Shown: in pieces, positions 8,036 to 15,651 of the stretch
Layout: the number at the start of each line of letters is the position of its first letter
Position numbering within the stretch: position 1 is the stretch's first letter
IMG/VR virus record: IMGVR_UViG_3300037042_002467
Coordinates: 1 to 35,503 of that record
Reading direction: 5' to 3' (one strand)
Origin: a virus
Length of the DNA: 35,503 nucleotides
Notes under the pieces: model-generated
The model's database searches: none
What the model was told of the DNA's origin: nothing
The model's input: the letters and a program-made list of their open reading frames with translations, nothing else
Position numbers and translations under genes: made by a program

Positions 8036-8821
8036 ATGGCCCGGCCTCTCATTCTGGCAGCGTTAATGGCTGTCCACGGACGCCGGTTCCTCGCGGAACT
8101 GGCGCTCCGTGCGGCCTGCCGTCAGGCGCCGCCAGGATGCGAGGTCCGGCCTGTCGTCGTCATGTCTTGGGAGGATGTGACGGAGTTCTCTCCGGTCTGC
8201 GATTCGCTCGACGTGCCATGGGTGGCGGCTGACAATCGTCCAGTCAGCATCAAGTGGCAGCGAGGCCTGGAATTTCTGCGCGGAGCCATGCCGGATGCGA
8301 ACGCAGTGATGCTCATGGGGTCGGACGATTTCGCGAGCCCTGCCTGGTGGCACTACTGCTCGCGGATGATTGTCGCGAAGGCCGAGCGGGCCTTTGGGAC
8401 GCATCGCGTGTGGATGATCGACGCCGAGACCTGCGAGATGGGCCTGTTTATCGCCTCCTGTGAACGGTCGATGGGAGTAGGCCGCGTGTTCCCACGCGCA
8501 TATCTGGAGCGGGCAGAATGGATTCTGTGGGATCAAGAGGCAGATAAAGGCCTCGATCACATGTGCGCTGACCGGCTGTCGCGTTTGGATCTTCCGATTC
8601 TGCCGGCGCATGGCGCGCCTGGAATAATCGTCGATGTCAAGACACAAGAAAACATCCATTCATTTTCCGAGTTCGCGACCTGGCTGGGCTTGCCGCTGAG
8701 CAAGTTCGATGTGCTCCTGGAGCCGATCGAGGCGCAGAAGGTGCTGGCCGGGCACGGTATGCTTGACGACATGTTCCCGATCTTTGAACGGAAGGGACAT
8801 CCGAAGTGGACGGCATCTTGA
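8036..8821 (+). CDS. Glycosyltransferase-like protein (GT-A fold) in the head module
   Basis: A 261-residue protein from ATG 8036, preceded by AGGGGGAG. The N-terminus (RPLILAALMAVHGRRFL) has the first strand of a GT-A nucleotide-sugar transferase. A segment PVSIKWQRGLEFLR leads to AVMLMGSDDFASPAWW, in which the SDD takes the place of the DxD metal and sugar-nucleotide binding motif. Later GRVFPRAYLERA and a LDHMCADRL helix are compatible with the acceptor part. I see no signal peptide or membrane segment, so it should act in the cytoplasm. Its place between capsid-associated and connector genes suggests modification of virion proteins rather than of host envelope, but donor, acceptor and activity are unknown. 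The assignment is from fold pattern only. Confidence 0.65.
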   Translation: MARPLILAALMAVHGRRFLAELALRAACRQAPPGCEVRPVVVMSWEDVTEFSPVCDSLDVPWVAADNRPVSIKWQRGLEFLRGAMPDANAVMLMGSDDFASPAWWHYCSRMIVAKAERAFGTHRVWMIDAETCEMGLFIASCERSMGVGRVFPRAYLERAEWILWDQEADKGLDHMCADRLSRLDLPILPAHGAPGIIVDVKTQENIHSFSEFATWLGLPLSKFDVLLEPIEAQKVLAGHGMLDDMFPIFERKGHPKWTAS

Positions 8822-9015
8822 TCGAGTTCGCCAAGTTCGGCCCGGTGGCGCTCATCTGCGGAGTGTTGCTGTGGATCGACATCCGGCACCAGGACCAGAT
8901 GGCGCAGAGACTCAAGGTGCTGGAGACGGAACTGCTGACGCTCGTGCGGAACAACACCTCGGCCCTTGAGCTGCTGCGGGACAGGCCGTGCTTGCTTCCT
9001 GGAGATGTACGGTGA
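8806..9015 (+). CDS. Small membrane protein with coiled coil (holin/XhlA-like topology)
   Basis: A 69-residue protein, GTG start at 8806 overlapping the previous gene by 16 bp; TTG 8818 is an alternative. Residues about 8-25 (FAKFGPVALICGVLLWID) form one membrane segment, followed by a charged helix (RLKVLETELLTLVRNN) that could form a coiled coil. This topology resembles small phage proteins that accompany holins. No enzyme motif is present. It overlaps the next tiny gene by GTGA, suggesting coupled translation. Confidence 0.6.
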   Translation: MDGILIEFAKFGPVALICGVLLWIDIRHQDQMAQRLKVLETELLTLVRNNTSALELLRDRPCLLPGDVR

Positions 9016-9113
9016 CAGCATTTTGGGATGCGGCGGTAGATTATCGATTTGTCTTCCTGCTTGGCGCGTTCGTGCTGGCCGCCTATGCGGCCTATGGAGC
9101 GACGAAGAAGTGA
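9012..9113 (+). CDS. Tiny single-span membrane protein, 33 residues
   Basis: A 33-residue reading frame from GTG 9012 (GTGA overlap with the previous stop) to TGA 9111-9113, which itself overlaps the next GTG start at 9110. Residues about 12-28 (RFVFLLGAFVLAAYAAYG) form one hydrophobic span; the end is basic (ATKK). The two flanking start-stop overlaps are the main argument that it is translated. The pair of adjacent small membrane proteins could act together in lysis or be virion components. Confidence 0.5.
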   Translation: MTAFWDAAVDYRFVFLLGAFVLAAYAAYGATKK

Positions 9114-9463
9114 GCGCGTTCGATTCGATTTCCGAGGACGGGGTGGGGACGCTGTACGTTGTGTTTGGCGTGGGCGTGACCTATCGGCGCGGAGAGACGG
9201 AAACAGAGCTGACGGCCGTCCCGTCGGATCCGTCGAACAAGTGGAGCGACGTGGAGTCTGCCGGAGTCTGGGCAGGGTTCAAGGTCTGGACGTTCCGCTG
9301 CGCGGACCTGGCGCTGCTGCCGGAGCGCGGTGACGAGATCGAGGACGCGGCCGGGAACGTCTGGCGCGTCGCGAGCCCGGAGGGCGCGCCCGTCTATCGG
9401 TACGTCTCTCCTGAGGAACGCGAGATCGAGGTTGCCACCAAGCTCTACGAGAGGGGCGCCTAG
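9110..9463 (+). CDS. Head-tail connector (stopper/adaptor-like)
   Basis: A 117-residue mostly beta protein read from GTG 9110; the stop TAG overlaps the next GTG. Its sequence runs through a series of short strands (TLYVVFGVGVTYR; WAGFKVWTFRCADL) and has a GDEIEDAAGNVWRV hairpin that is typical of lambda FII / HK97 head-closure proteins, which measure out a loop around a bound tail tube. The place between portal/capsid and tail genes supports a neck role. Exact family not certain. Confidence 0.55.
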   Translation: MSAFDSISEDGVGTLYVVFGVGVTYRRGETETELTAVPSDPSNKWSDVESAGVWAGFKVWTFRCADLALLPERGDEIEDAAGNVWRVASPEGAPVYRYVSPEEREIEVATKLYERGA

Positions 9464-9903
9464 TGTCTCAAGCTTTCGACCTGGCAACCGCGATCGCCGA
9501 GGCCCTGCAGGAGGCGTCCGACGATGACCAGTTTTCGATGGAGTTGACGGCAACGGCCGAATGGCTTCCTCGGCGCGAGCTCTCGGCGCTGACGGAAGAG
9601 CCGATTGCTGTTGTGGTTCCAGTGTCTGCCGAGCTGGAGAACGTCGGCCGCAAGATCACACGACGAATGACGCGGATCGATGTCGCGATTCAGGCCAAGG
9701 CCGACACGACGGACGCCGAGGCGATCGCGGACCTGGCGACGCTTGCAGAAGAGGTCTGCAAGTTCCTGGAGCACATGAATCCGGAGAGCACCGGCGCGGC
9801 CTGGGTGCGCGCGGCGCATTCGCCGATCTTTGCGCGGGAGATCGCGGACGAGTTCTCGGCGTTCACGAGCGTTATTTCGGCCTGGTACGCAACGACCGAC
9901 TGA
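9463..9903 (+). CDS. Putative tail terminator / tail completion protein
   Basis: A 146-residue protein starting with GTG 9463 (TAGTG overlap). It begins with a helix (FDLATAIAEALQEAS), then a strand VVVPVSAELENVGR, a basic strand ITRRMTRIDVAIQAK and a helix DLATLAEEVCKFLE. This alpha/beta order resembles gpU-like tail terminators, which cap the tail tube and bind the neck. Position after the connector supports the call. The assignment rests on pattern and order only. Confidence 0.5.
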   Translation: MSQAFDLATAIAEALQEASDDDQFSMELTATAEWLPRRELSALTEEPIAVVVPVSAELENVGRKITRRMTRIDVAIQAKADTTDAEAIADLATLAEEVCKFLEHMNPESTGAAWVRAAHSPIFAREIADEFSAFTSVISAWYATTD

Positions 9904-9913
9904 GGAGAGTGCG

Positions 9914-11215
9914 ATGGCATACAACTTCATCGAGACCGTCCGCGCCGCGGGCCCGGGCGAAAATCATGTGCGCGTGGTCAAGGTCGCGAACGCGGACGAG
10001 ATCGGCAACGCGCAGGAAGTGGCGGCGCTGCCGACGCCAGCCGAGACCTGGCGCAATGTCCTGTTCCGGCTCACTACCGACAACCTGATCTACTACCTCA
10101 ACGACGCCGGGACAGGATGGGTCGCTCTGGACCGCGGAAGCCCGACTGAGGTCATCAGCGTTGACGGGCTGACCGGAGAGGTCAAGATTAACACGCGGGC
10201 GATTGTGACGGGCGAGATCATCAACGCTCACCGGATGGTTCGCGTTGGCCCAGACGGGAAGGGCTACTATGCCAGCAGCGCGGATATTACTCACGCGCCC
10301 GCGATGCTTGGACTATCGCTGACGGCTGGAATTCTGGGCGCTACAGTCACTGTGGCGGCAGAAGGCGCGGAGATTACGGAAGGATCTTGGACGTGGACGC
10401 CGGGCGCTCGGCTATACCTCAACGGAACTAGCGGTCAAATTTCAACGACATCACCGAGTAGCGGATACTCCAGGCAAATCGGCGTGGCTCTCACCGCGAC
10501 AAGCATGCGTGTGAACTTTGGAGAGATTATTGCCGTTACCGGCTCGTGGGCTCCATCACCTACTCCTGAACATACGCACGATGCCAATGCTATCGTGTCC
10601 GGCACACTGGACGGCGACCGCCTTCCGGACCTGTCTGCGGACAAGAATGGCGGCGTCCCGGCGACGGGGACGCCTTCCGGCCTGTTCCTGAAAGATGATG
10701 GAACGTTCGCGGCGGCGGGCGGCGGCTTCTCTCCGATCTATGACATCACGCTGCCGACACACGCAGACATCGACGACAATTCATCAGAGTATATCGCCAT
10801 CAAGACCTTGACGGGGCTGGACACCAGCAAGAAAACCCTTGTCCGGTTTTCGGGCGTGTTCTATCCGGACTACGTATCGGATGCGAGCATCGCGCTTTCT
10901 TTGCGGTTCTTCAGTGCCTCGGACGTGGCGGTGGATGTTGGCGCCTACGCTGGCGTTTTGACATACGCAGTCACGGCCGCAGGAGATGGTTCGGCAAGCC
11001 TGTGCAATGCCTTCAACACCAACTCGTATTCCGGAAAGGTGGTAGTGAAGGATTTTGGTGTCGTGACAGACAATCAAGTCGGGTTCTCGCTAATCATGGG
11101 CTGGGAGAAGGCAACTACCGGACCCGCGAAGGTGGTACTGTGCATCGAGAGGGCAAGTGGTAGGTTGCGAGCGCAGGGCGTGAACGTGCAAGAGGCCATT
11201 GTTATCCAGCAGTAA
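9914..11215 (+). CDS. Multidomain virion surface or tail fibre protein
   Basis: A 433-residue protein from ATG 9914 with GAGGAG upstream. Residues about 1-85 form an N-terminal attachment part that includes WVALDRGSP. Residues about 95-215 contain the shared surface domain seen again in the next three genes: an 'I.aG..i.ahrmV.vgpDGkgyYA' start, a WTWTPGARLYL strand and the SGYSRQIGVALTAT ending. A collagen-like or fibre linker (HTHDANAIVSGTLDGDRLP; a common fibre knob linker) follows at about 225-245. The last 170 residues (from about 270) are a separate beta domain. Probably a tail fibre or capsid fibre that recognises the host surface. The place between neck genes and tail tube is unusual for tail fibres, so capsid or neck attachment should be considered. 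Confidence 0.6.
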   Translation: MAYNFIETVRAAGPGENHVRVVKVANADEIGNAQEVAALPTPAETWRNVLFRLTTDNLIYYLNDAGTGWVALDRGSPTEVISVDGLTGEVKINTRAIVTGEIINAHRMVRVGPDGKGYYASSADITHAPAMLGLSLTAGILGATVTVAAEGAEITEGSWTWTPGARLYLNGTSGQISTTSPSSGYSRQIGVALTATSMRVNFGEIIAVTGSWAPSPTPEHTHDANAIVSGTLDGDRLPDLSADKNGGVPATGTPSGLFLKDDGTFAAAGGGFSPIYDITLPTHADIDDNSSEYIAIKTLTGLDTSKKTLVRFSGVFYPDYVSDASIALSLRFFSASDVAVDVGAYAGVLTYAVTAAGDGSASLCNAFNTNSYSGKVVVKDFGVVTDNQVGFSLIMGWEKATTGPAKVVLCIERASGRLRAQGVNVQEAIVIQQ

Positions 11216-11226
11216 TCCAACACCAC

Positions 11227-11256
11227 CGGCCCGGGGCGCCATCGCAAACCGGGCCG
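11227..11256 (+). other. Intergenic hairpin without T tail
   Basis: CGGCCCGG (11227-11234) and CCGGGCCG (11249-11256) form a perfect 8-bp stem with a 14-base loop, in the gap before the gene at 11292. No T tract follows. It resembles the hairpins at 7581 and 12298, which also precede surface-protein genes. Confidence 0.6.
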
Positions 11257-11291
11257 TCTGTCGCGTAGAGAGTTGATCCGGGAGTGAAGCA

Positions 11292-11747
11292 ATGGCTGAT
11301 TTCGAGATTGTGCCAGCGACGGGCGATACCCTAGCGGTAGGGACAACGGCCAAGCCGGTGGCGGAGGTTCGCTGCTCCGGCTTGGCGCAGTCCACCCAAG
11401 TTATCCGGCGCCTCGTGGCCGGGGCTTCGCTCTCCGGGGGCCGGGTGGTTCGGGCCGACGCTTCTGGGCTGGCGCAGTATGCCGACTCCGGCACCCCCGC
11501 GCACGCCTCGGCCGTTTGCGGAATCACGCGGACGGCAATCGCGCTGGGGGACGCGGGGGATGTTGTGGAGAGCGGGTACATGGATGACCCGGCCTGGGCT
11601 TGGACCCCAGGCGGAGTCTTGTTTTGCGGGCCGGCTGGGCAACTTTCGGCAACCGCTCCAACCAGCGGATACTCTCGACAAATCGGCATTGCCTTGACTG
11701 CGACGCTCGTTCGCGTGCAGCTCGGCGAGGTCGTAATCCTGGCCTGA
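11292..11747 (+). CDS. Surface-domain protein, paralogue 2 of the array
   Basis: A 151-residue protein from ATG 11292 with GGGAG upstream. After a short N-terminus (ADFEIVPATGDTLAVG) it consists almost only of the domain shared with the gene at 9914: LVAGASLSGGRVVRADASG, a WAWTPGGVLFC strand, and SGYSRQIGIALTAT followed by VRVQLGEV. The SGYSRQIG block is also similar at the DNA level to that in 9914, which points to fairly recent duplication. Probably a virion decoration or fibre subunit; no enzyme motif is visible. Confidence 0.6.
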   Translation: MADFEIVPATGDTLAVGTTAKPVAEVRCSGLAQSTQVIRRLVAGASLSGGRVVRADASGLAQYADSGTPAHASAVCGITRTAIALGDAGDVVESGYMDDPAWAWTPGGVLFCGPAGQLSATAPTSGYSRQIGIALTATLVRVQLGEVVILA

Positions 11748-11771
11748 AGGCCAAAGAAAAGGAGACGAATC

Positions 11772-12281
11772 ATGGCAGCGGACAAATTCCTCTACAACAA
11801 CGCCGGAGTCATCACTGAGAAGGCTGGCGCGACGACTGCGGTAGCGAATGCCATTCCGGCTCTTGACGCGACTGGGCGCCTTGGCACTGCGCAGATGCCG
11901 GTCGGCATCGGCCCCGAGGTGAAGGTCATGAAGGCGAGCGGCGCCATCGCGGCCGGCGACTTCGTGAATGTGTTCAACGACACGGGCACGCTCAAGGCGC
12001 GCAAGGCCGACGCCTCGACCACTGGCAAGGAAGCGAACGGCTACGTCCTGGCCGTCTACGCCGACGGCGAGGATGCGACCGTCTACGGGCTGGGCGGGCA
12101 GATCAACTCGCAGGTGACCGGCAAGACGCTCGGCGCTCGGCAGTATCTGAGTTCGACTGCGGCTGGTGGCACGCAAGAGACTGCCCCCACGACGGCAGGC
12201 TACATCGTCCAGCTTCTCGGCAAGGCCGTGGCCGCGACCGAGATCATGACCGAGAACCACGACTACATCGTGGTCGCCTAG
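11772..12281 (+). CDS. Surface-domain protein, paralogue 3 of the array
   Basis: A 169-residue protein from ATG 11772 with GGAGACG upstream. It starts with a short polar segment and an ALDATGRLGTAQMPVG stretch similar to phage fibre linkers. The rest follows the shared domain: AIAAGDFVNVFNDTG, KANGYVLA-like strand, a G-rich turn, LGARQYLSS, TAPTTAGYIVQLLGKAV and a short final strand. Compared with the paralogues it has lost the W-x-W-T/P-G strand and is more divergent. Likely a decoration or fibre protein of the virion. Confidence 0.6.
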   Translation: MAADKFLYNNAGVITEKAGATTAVANAIPALDATGRLGTAQMPVGIGPEVKVMKASGAIAAGDFVNVFNDTGTLKARKADASTTGKEANGYVLAVYADGEDATVYGLGGQINSQVTGKTLGARQYLSSTAAGGTQETAPTTAGYIVQLLGKAVAATEIMTENHDYIVVA

Positions 12282-12297
12282 TAGGCGGCGCGGATTG

Positions 12298-12340
12298 CCC
12301 CGCACCGGAGCGCGCCGGATTCTCCGGCCCCGGTGCGGGG
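12298..12340 (+). other. Intergenic double hairpin without T tail
   Basis: CCCCGCACCGG (12298-12308) and CCGGTGCGGGG (12330-12340) form a perfect 11-bp stem; inside it GCCGGA and TCCGGC form a second 6-bp hairpin with a 3-base loop. It fills the gap between 12281 and 12366. The absence of a T tract argues against a simple intrinsic terminator. Confidence 0.65.
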
Positions 12341-12365
12341 TCCACGATCAATTTGGAGGTAGGCA

Positions 12366-13289
12366 ATGGCAACTCGCTATGTGATGACACACGCCGGCGG
12401 GGTGGCGCAGGAGGAGCGGCAAATCACCTGGGACGGCGCTACCTTCCGGGGGACCGTCGTCAGTGGGTATATTGAGCAACGGCTCAGGGGATCGGCCGGC
12501 GCACTCTTTACCCTGGAAAAGGCCGATACCTCCACGGCGTTTGCGATGTTGTACGTTGAGGCCGACAACAAAATCTACATCGGCCCGCTGTACGGCAGCA
12601 CCGCCGACCTGATCTACACTGGCGTCACGAGCATCGCCTGTGACGTAGGCGCGACGATCACGGAGTTTTCGATTGATGGAACGCTTGCCGACAACTCCGA
12701 CGCGGCGCTGCCCACCGAGAAGGCGGTCAAGACTTTTGTCGGGGCATACCTCAACGGTCTGACGGCCGACACTGATCCGGATGACTCGGACGTCGCGCAT
12801 ATCTACTCGGCGGATGCCACGGCAGACCGGAAGATCACCCTGGCGAATCTCAAGACTTATTTCCAAAGCGGGGCGAGCGGAGCGGTGACGTTCAACGAGC
12901 CTGCTGGGGACAACTCGGCAGGAACGCAGGCGCTCTTCGACAGTGCCACGGTGGGCGAGTCGGTGGCATTCCCGGATCTGCTCTATCTGAAGTCGGACGG
13001 GAAATGGTGGAAGGCGGACGCGGACGCGAGCACGACCATGCCTTGCCTTCGGATGGCACTGGAGAGCAAGACGGCAGACCAGACGTGCTCGATGCTAGTC
13101 GCTGGCCGGGTGCGGGATGATGACTGGACCTGGACCGTGGGCGGGATCATCTATGCCTCGACAACCACAGGCGGACTCACGCAGACAGCTCCGACAGGTA
13201 CGGCTGACATTGTGCAGCAGGTGGGCATCGCCTACCATGCCGACAAGATGATCTTCGCGCCTGACATGACGCAACTGGAGATTGTATGA
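12366..13289 (+). CDS. Surface-domain protein with fibre-like N-terminal region, paralogue 4
   Basis: A 307-residue protein from ATG 12366 with GGAGGT upstream. Residues about 1-110 are a beta-rich part with an amphitrophic TFRGTVVSGYIEQRL segment. Residues about 100-170 contain LPTEKAVKTFVGAYLNGL, a helical motif typical of phage fibre trimers. Residues about 195-307 are the shared surface domain: SVAFPDLLYLKSDGKWWKA, VAGRVRDDDWTWTVGGIIYA and APTG...IVQQVGIAYHADKM. It overlaps the next gene by ATGA, and the two probably form one functional unit, for example an adsorption structure. Confidence 0.6.
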   Translation: MATRYVMTHAGGVAQEERQITWDGATFRGTVVSGYIEQRLRGSAGALFTLEKADTSTAFAMLYVEADNKIYIGPLYGSTADLIYTGVTSIACDVGATITEFSIDGTLADNSDAALPTEKAVKTFVGAYLNGLTADTDPDDSDVAHIYSADATADRKITLANLKTYFQSGASGAVTFNEPAGDNSAGTQALFDSATVGESVAFPDLLYLKSDGKWWKADADASTTMPCLRMALESKTADQTCSMLVAGRVRDDDWTWTVGGIIYASTTTGGLTQTAPTGTADIVQQVGIAYHADKMIFAPDMTQLEIV

Positions 13290-14095
13290 GCCTAGTCGCC
13301 GGGAAAATGCACGGCGCGAACCTGACCACGCTTGCCAAGGTGCTAGGCGCGGTCAACAAGGCACCGATCATCTACAATGTCAACGGACAGCCGTGGCATG
13401 TGGTAGATCCGACCGGCCTTGTGTTCTGGCTGCGCATGGACGAAAACACGGGCACGACCTGCGCCGACCTGAGCGGCAACGGGAATACTGCGAACTTTAC
13501 TACGAGCAACCCAAGCTACAATCCTTCCTGGGAAACCGGGAAGATCCGATACGGAGTCGGCTGCAACGCCAGTGACAACTTCTACAACTACTTGCTCCTG
13601 GCCGACCATGCCTCACTGGACGTGACCACGGCGATGACTATCGCCCTGTGGGCTTACCGGAGGAGCAACACGGCAGCCGACTGGGAAGCGTACATGCACC
13701 GGCAGTACAGCACAGGGAGTCAAGACCTGTGGGGCATCTGGTTCGCCGGGGCTTCCCCGTCTGTCCAGTATGCATTCGGACTCCGGACGGATACTACCGG
13801 ATTCGCGTTCAACCAATACACGACCGGGGTCGCCGACCTGAACACTTGGGTTCATCTGGCCATGACCTTCGACCCGGCAGACAGCAAGCGGCGGGATTAC
13901 TACAACGGCTCCCTCGTATACACGTCCTCCGCATACTCTGGGAATATCACTACGGATTCGCGCGGGGTGAGCCTGTGCGCCGGGAACAACGGCAACCCGA
14001 ACTACGCAGAGCACCTCAACGCAATTGTGGACGATGCCCGAATGTATTCGCGCTGTCTGACCACGGCGGAGATCGCCAAGCTTGCAGGAGTCTGA
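13286..14095 (+). CDS. LamG/concanavalin-like lectin-domain protein
   Basis: A 269-residue protein. Residues about 45-265 show the LamG-like jellyroll pattern: GLVFWLRMDE and DLSGNGNTANF at the start, MTIALWAYRR in the centre, TWVHLAMTFD then YYNGSLVYTSSA, and finally NAIVDDARMYSRCLTTAEI, the classic last strand and helix of the family. Such domains bind carbohydrate or protein on cell surfaces. The N-terminal 40 residues would attach it to the virion. The ATGA overlap with the previous gene indicates coupled translation. Likely an adsorption protein; specificity cannot be read. Confidence 0.8.
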   Translation: MSLVAGKMHGANLTTLAKVLGAVNKAPIIYNVNGQPWHVVDPTGLVFWLRMDENTGTTCADLSGNGNTANFTTSNPSYNPSWETGKIRYGVGCNASDNFYNYLLLADHASLDVTTAMTIALWAYRRSNTAADWEAYMHRQYSTGSQDLWGIWFAGASPSVQYAFGLRTDTTGFAFNQYTTGVADLNTWVHLAMTFDPADSKRRDYYNGSLVYTSSAYSGNITTDSRGVSLCAGNNGNPNYAEHLNAIVDDARMYSRCLTTAEIAKLAGV

Positions 14096-14097
14096 CC

Positions 14098-14511
14098 ATG
14101 TACTACTCGAAAGTCTGTGCTTCGCTTTGTCAAGGCGTTCTGACTCACCCGGAGACTGGCGTCGTTTACGGCGGAACTGATTTCAGCACCTTGGCGAAGT
14201 TGGCCGAGCTCCAGGCCGTACCCGTTACCGAGGCCAGCGCGGGGAGCGGCCCGGTACTGGAGAGCGCGGTGGTGGCGCTTGACGAGGGCGGAGAGAGCGC
14301 AACGCTCACGCGCACCTGGCGCGAGAAGAATGCGGCCGAGGTCGCGGCCGACGCCAAGGCGGCGCTTGCGGCCAGCGATGCGCTCTCCGCACGGAAGGTC
14401 GAGGATCTATGGGAATTGCTGCTGGCAAAAGAAGTCATATCCGCCGAGGATGTTCCGGCTCCGGTCGCGACCTGGATCGACGAGCGCGAGACGCTGCGAG
14501 AAAGCCTGTAA
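14098..14511 (+). CDS. Putative fibre-associated or fibre-assembly protein
   Basis: A 137-residue protein two bases after the lectin gene. Its middle has a LTRTWREKNAAEVAADAKAA region and its C-terminal half is helical with the course KVEDLWELLLAKEVISAEDVP then a WIDERETLR ending. That ending resembles phage tail-fibre assembly or tail-associated proteins, where short helical proteins follow the fibre gene. No catalytic motif. Confidence in coding is high, in function low. Confidence 0.55.
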   Translation: MYYSKVCASLCQGVLTHPETGVVYGGTDFSTLAKLAELQAVPVTEASAGSGPVLESAVVALDEGGESATLTRTWREKNAAEVAADAKAALAASDALSARKVEDLWELLLAKEVISAEDVPAPVATWIDERETLRESL

Positions 14512-14559
14512 ACCATGTGCCGGTCGAGCCGGCGAAACCACTAGCACGAGGAGAATTCG

Positions 14560-14994
14560 ATGAGCATCAAACTGGGAATGGAATGCAAGGCATACTACGG
14601 CGTGGCCGGGAGCCAGGCGACAACCGAAATGCCGAATCTGAAGAACGTGACGCTGGGCCTGAGCAAGGCGGAGGCTGACGTCACCACGCGCGGCAACGCT
14701 GGATGGCGCGCGATGGTCGGGACGCTCAAGGAAGGCTCGGTCGAGTTCGAGATGGTGTGGGATCCCGACGAGGGCGGGTTCGCGGCGCTCAAGGACGCCT
14801 GGTTCAACAACACAGCCATCGCGCTCCTAATCATGGACGGCGACAAGGCCGTTGCCGGAAGCGAGGGCCTGGACGCTGACTTCTCCGTGATCGAGTTCCA
14901 GCGCACCGAGAATCTTGAAGAGGCGGTCATGGCGAGCGTCACCGTCAAGCCGACCTACTCCACCCGGGCGCCGTCCTGGCTGGTCGTGAGCTGA
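14560..14994 (+). CDS. Major tail tube protein
   Basis: A 144-residue protein from ATG 14560 with GAGGAG upstream. The pattern fits tail tube proteins of siphoviruses: VTLGLSKAEADVTTRGNAGWRA, GSVEFEMVWDPDE, a helix GFAALKDAWFNN, a strand IALLIMDGD and a final VMASVTVKPTYST strand. These subunits form the hollow tail tube around the tape measure. Its position, one gene before gp10-like and chaperone genes, agrees. The larger array of fibre genes upstream is unusual for this position. Confidence 0.75.
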   Translation: MSIKLGMECKAYYGVAGSQATTEMPNLKNVTLGLSKAEADVTTRGNAGWRAMVGTLKEGSVEFEMVWDPDEGGFAALKDAWFNNTAIALLIMDGDKAVAGSEGLDADFSVIEFQRTENLEEAVMASVTVKPTYSTRAPSWLVVS

Positions 14995-15022
14995 GGCTGA
15001 TATCGCTCCCGGAGGCTGGGCC

Positions 15023-15634
15023 GTGGACGCAATCCAGGTCGTGATCCGCGACGAAACCAAGAAAGTCGAGCGGCTTCTGGCCGCGGCCAACAAGACACAG
15101 TTGGCCGCGGCCGGTGCCTATCTGACTGGAATCGCCAGGCGCATGATCAAGACCAGCCCGGAGCCATCGGCGCCCGGGCATCCGCCGCATACGCGCAAGG
15201 GCCAGCTACGGCGCGCCATCGTCTTCGGCGTGGAGCGTGACGGGCATGGGGTGGTGGTGGGTCCGACGCGCAATGGAATCGGCCTGATCGGACACACGCA
15301 CGAGTTCGGAGGCACGGAGCCACCGAAGAAGCTGCGCAAAAGCCGAAAATCATGGCGCTGGTATATCATGCAGCGCCAGGTCGGCCCGCTGCGGATAGTA
15401 GGCAGCAAGGCAGAATCCGGCAGGCTGACGACAGAGGCCCAGGTGGCGCGCGCCATGCGCTTGGCGGCGCAACTGCCGGAAGGCCTGGACCTGTACGAGA
15501 CGCAGACGCCAGGTCTTGCGACCGGAATTACCGGGCCGCGAAAGTATCCGCCGAGACCATACATGGGCAAGACGCTGGAGATCGGGGCCGCGCGCCTGCC
15601 CGCGCTCTGGCGCAACTCGTTGCAGGGCGCATAG
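15023..15634 (+). CDS. HK97 gp10-like neck/tail completion protein
   Basis: A 203-residue protein from GTG 15023, with GGAGG seven bases upstream. It has an N-terminal helix (KVERLLAAANKTQL) and a central segment PEPSAPGHPPHTRKGQLRRAI that matches the SxPGxPPxxxTGxLxxS signature of HK97 gp10 / Mu-like virion morphogenesis proteins, followed by GHTHEFGG, and a C-terminal PRPYMGKTLE motif. These are hallmark positions of the family, which acts at the head-tail junction. A more basic insertion at about 105-160 makes it longer than the usual 110-150 residues. Confidence 0.75.
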   Translation: MDAIQVVIRDETKKVERLLAAANKTQLAAAGAYLTGIARRMIKTSPEPSAPGHPPHTRKGQLRRAIVFGVERDGHGVVVGPTRNGIGLIGHTHEFGGTEPPKKLRKSRKSWRWYIMQRQVGPLRIVGSKAESGRLTTEAQVARAMRLAAQLPEGLDLYETQTPGLATGITGPRKYPPRPYMGKTLEIGAARLPALWRNSLQGA

Positions 15635-15651
15635 GGCTGGAGGGCTGGACG

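Noticed and set aside
11227-12340. Intrinsic terminators at the intergenic hairpins
   Set aside because: Neither the 11227 nor the 12298 hairpin is followed by a T tract, so they are listed as hairpins only.
13648-14097. N-terminal extension of the gene at 14098 inside the lectin gene
   Set aside because: The extension is an out-of-frame shadow of the LamG-domain gene; ATG 14098 follows that gene's stop by two bases.
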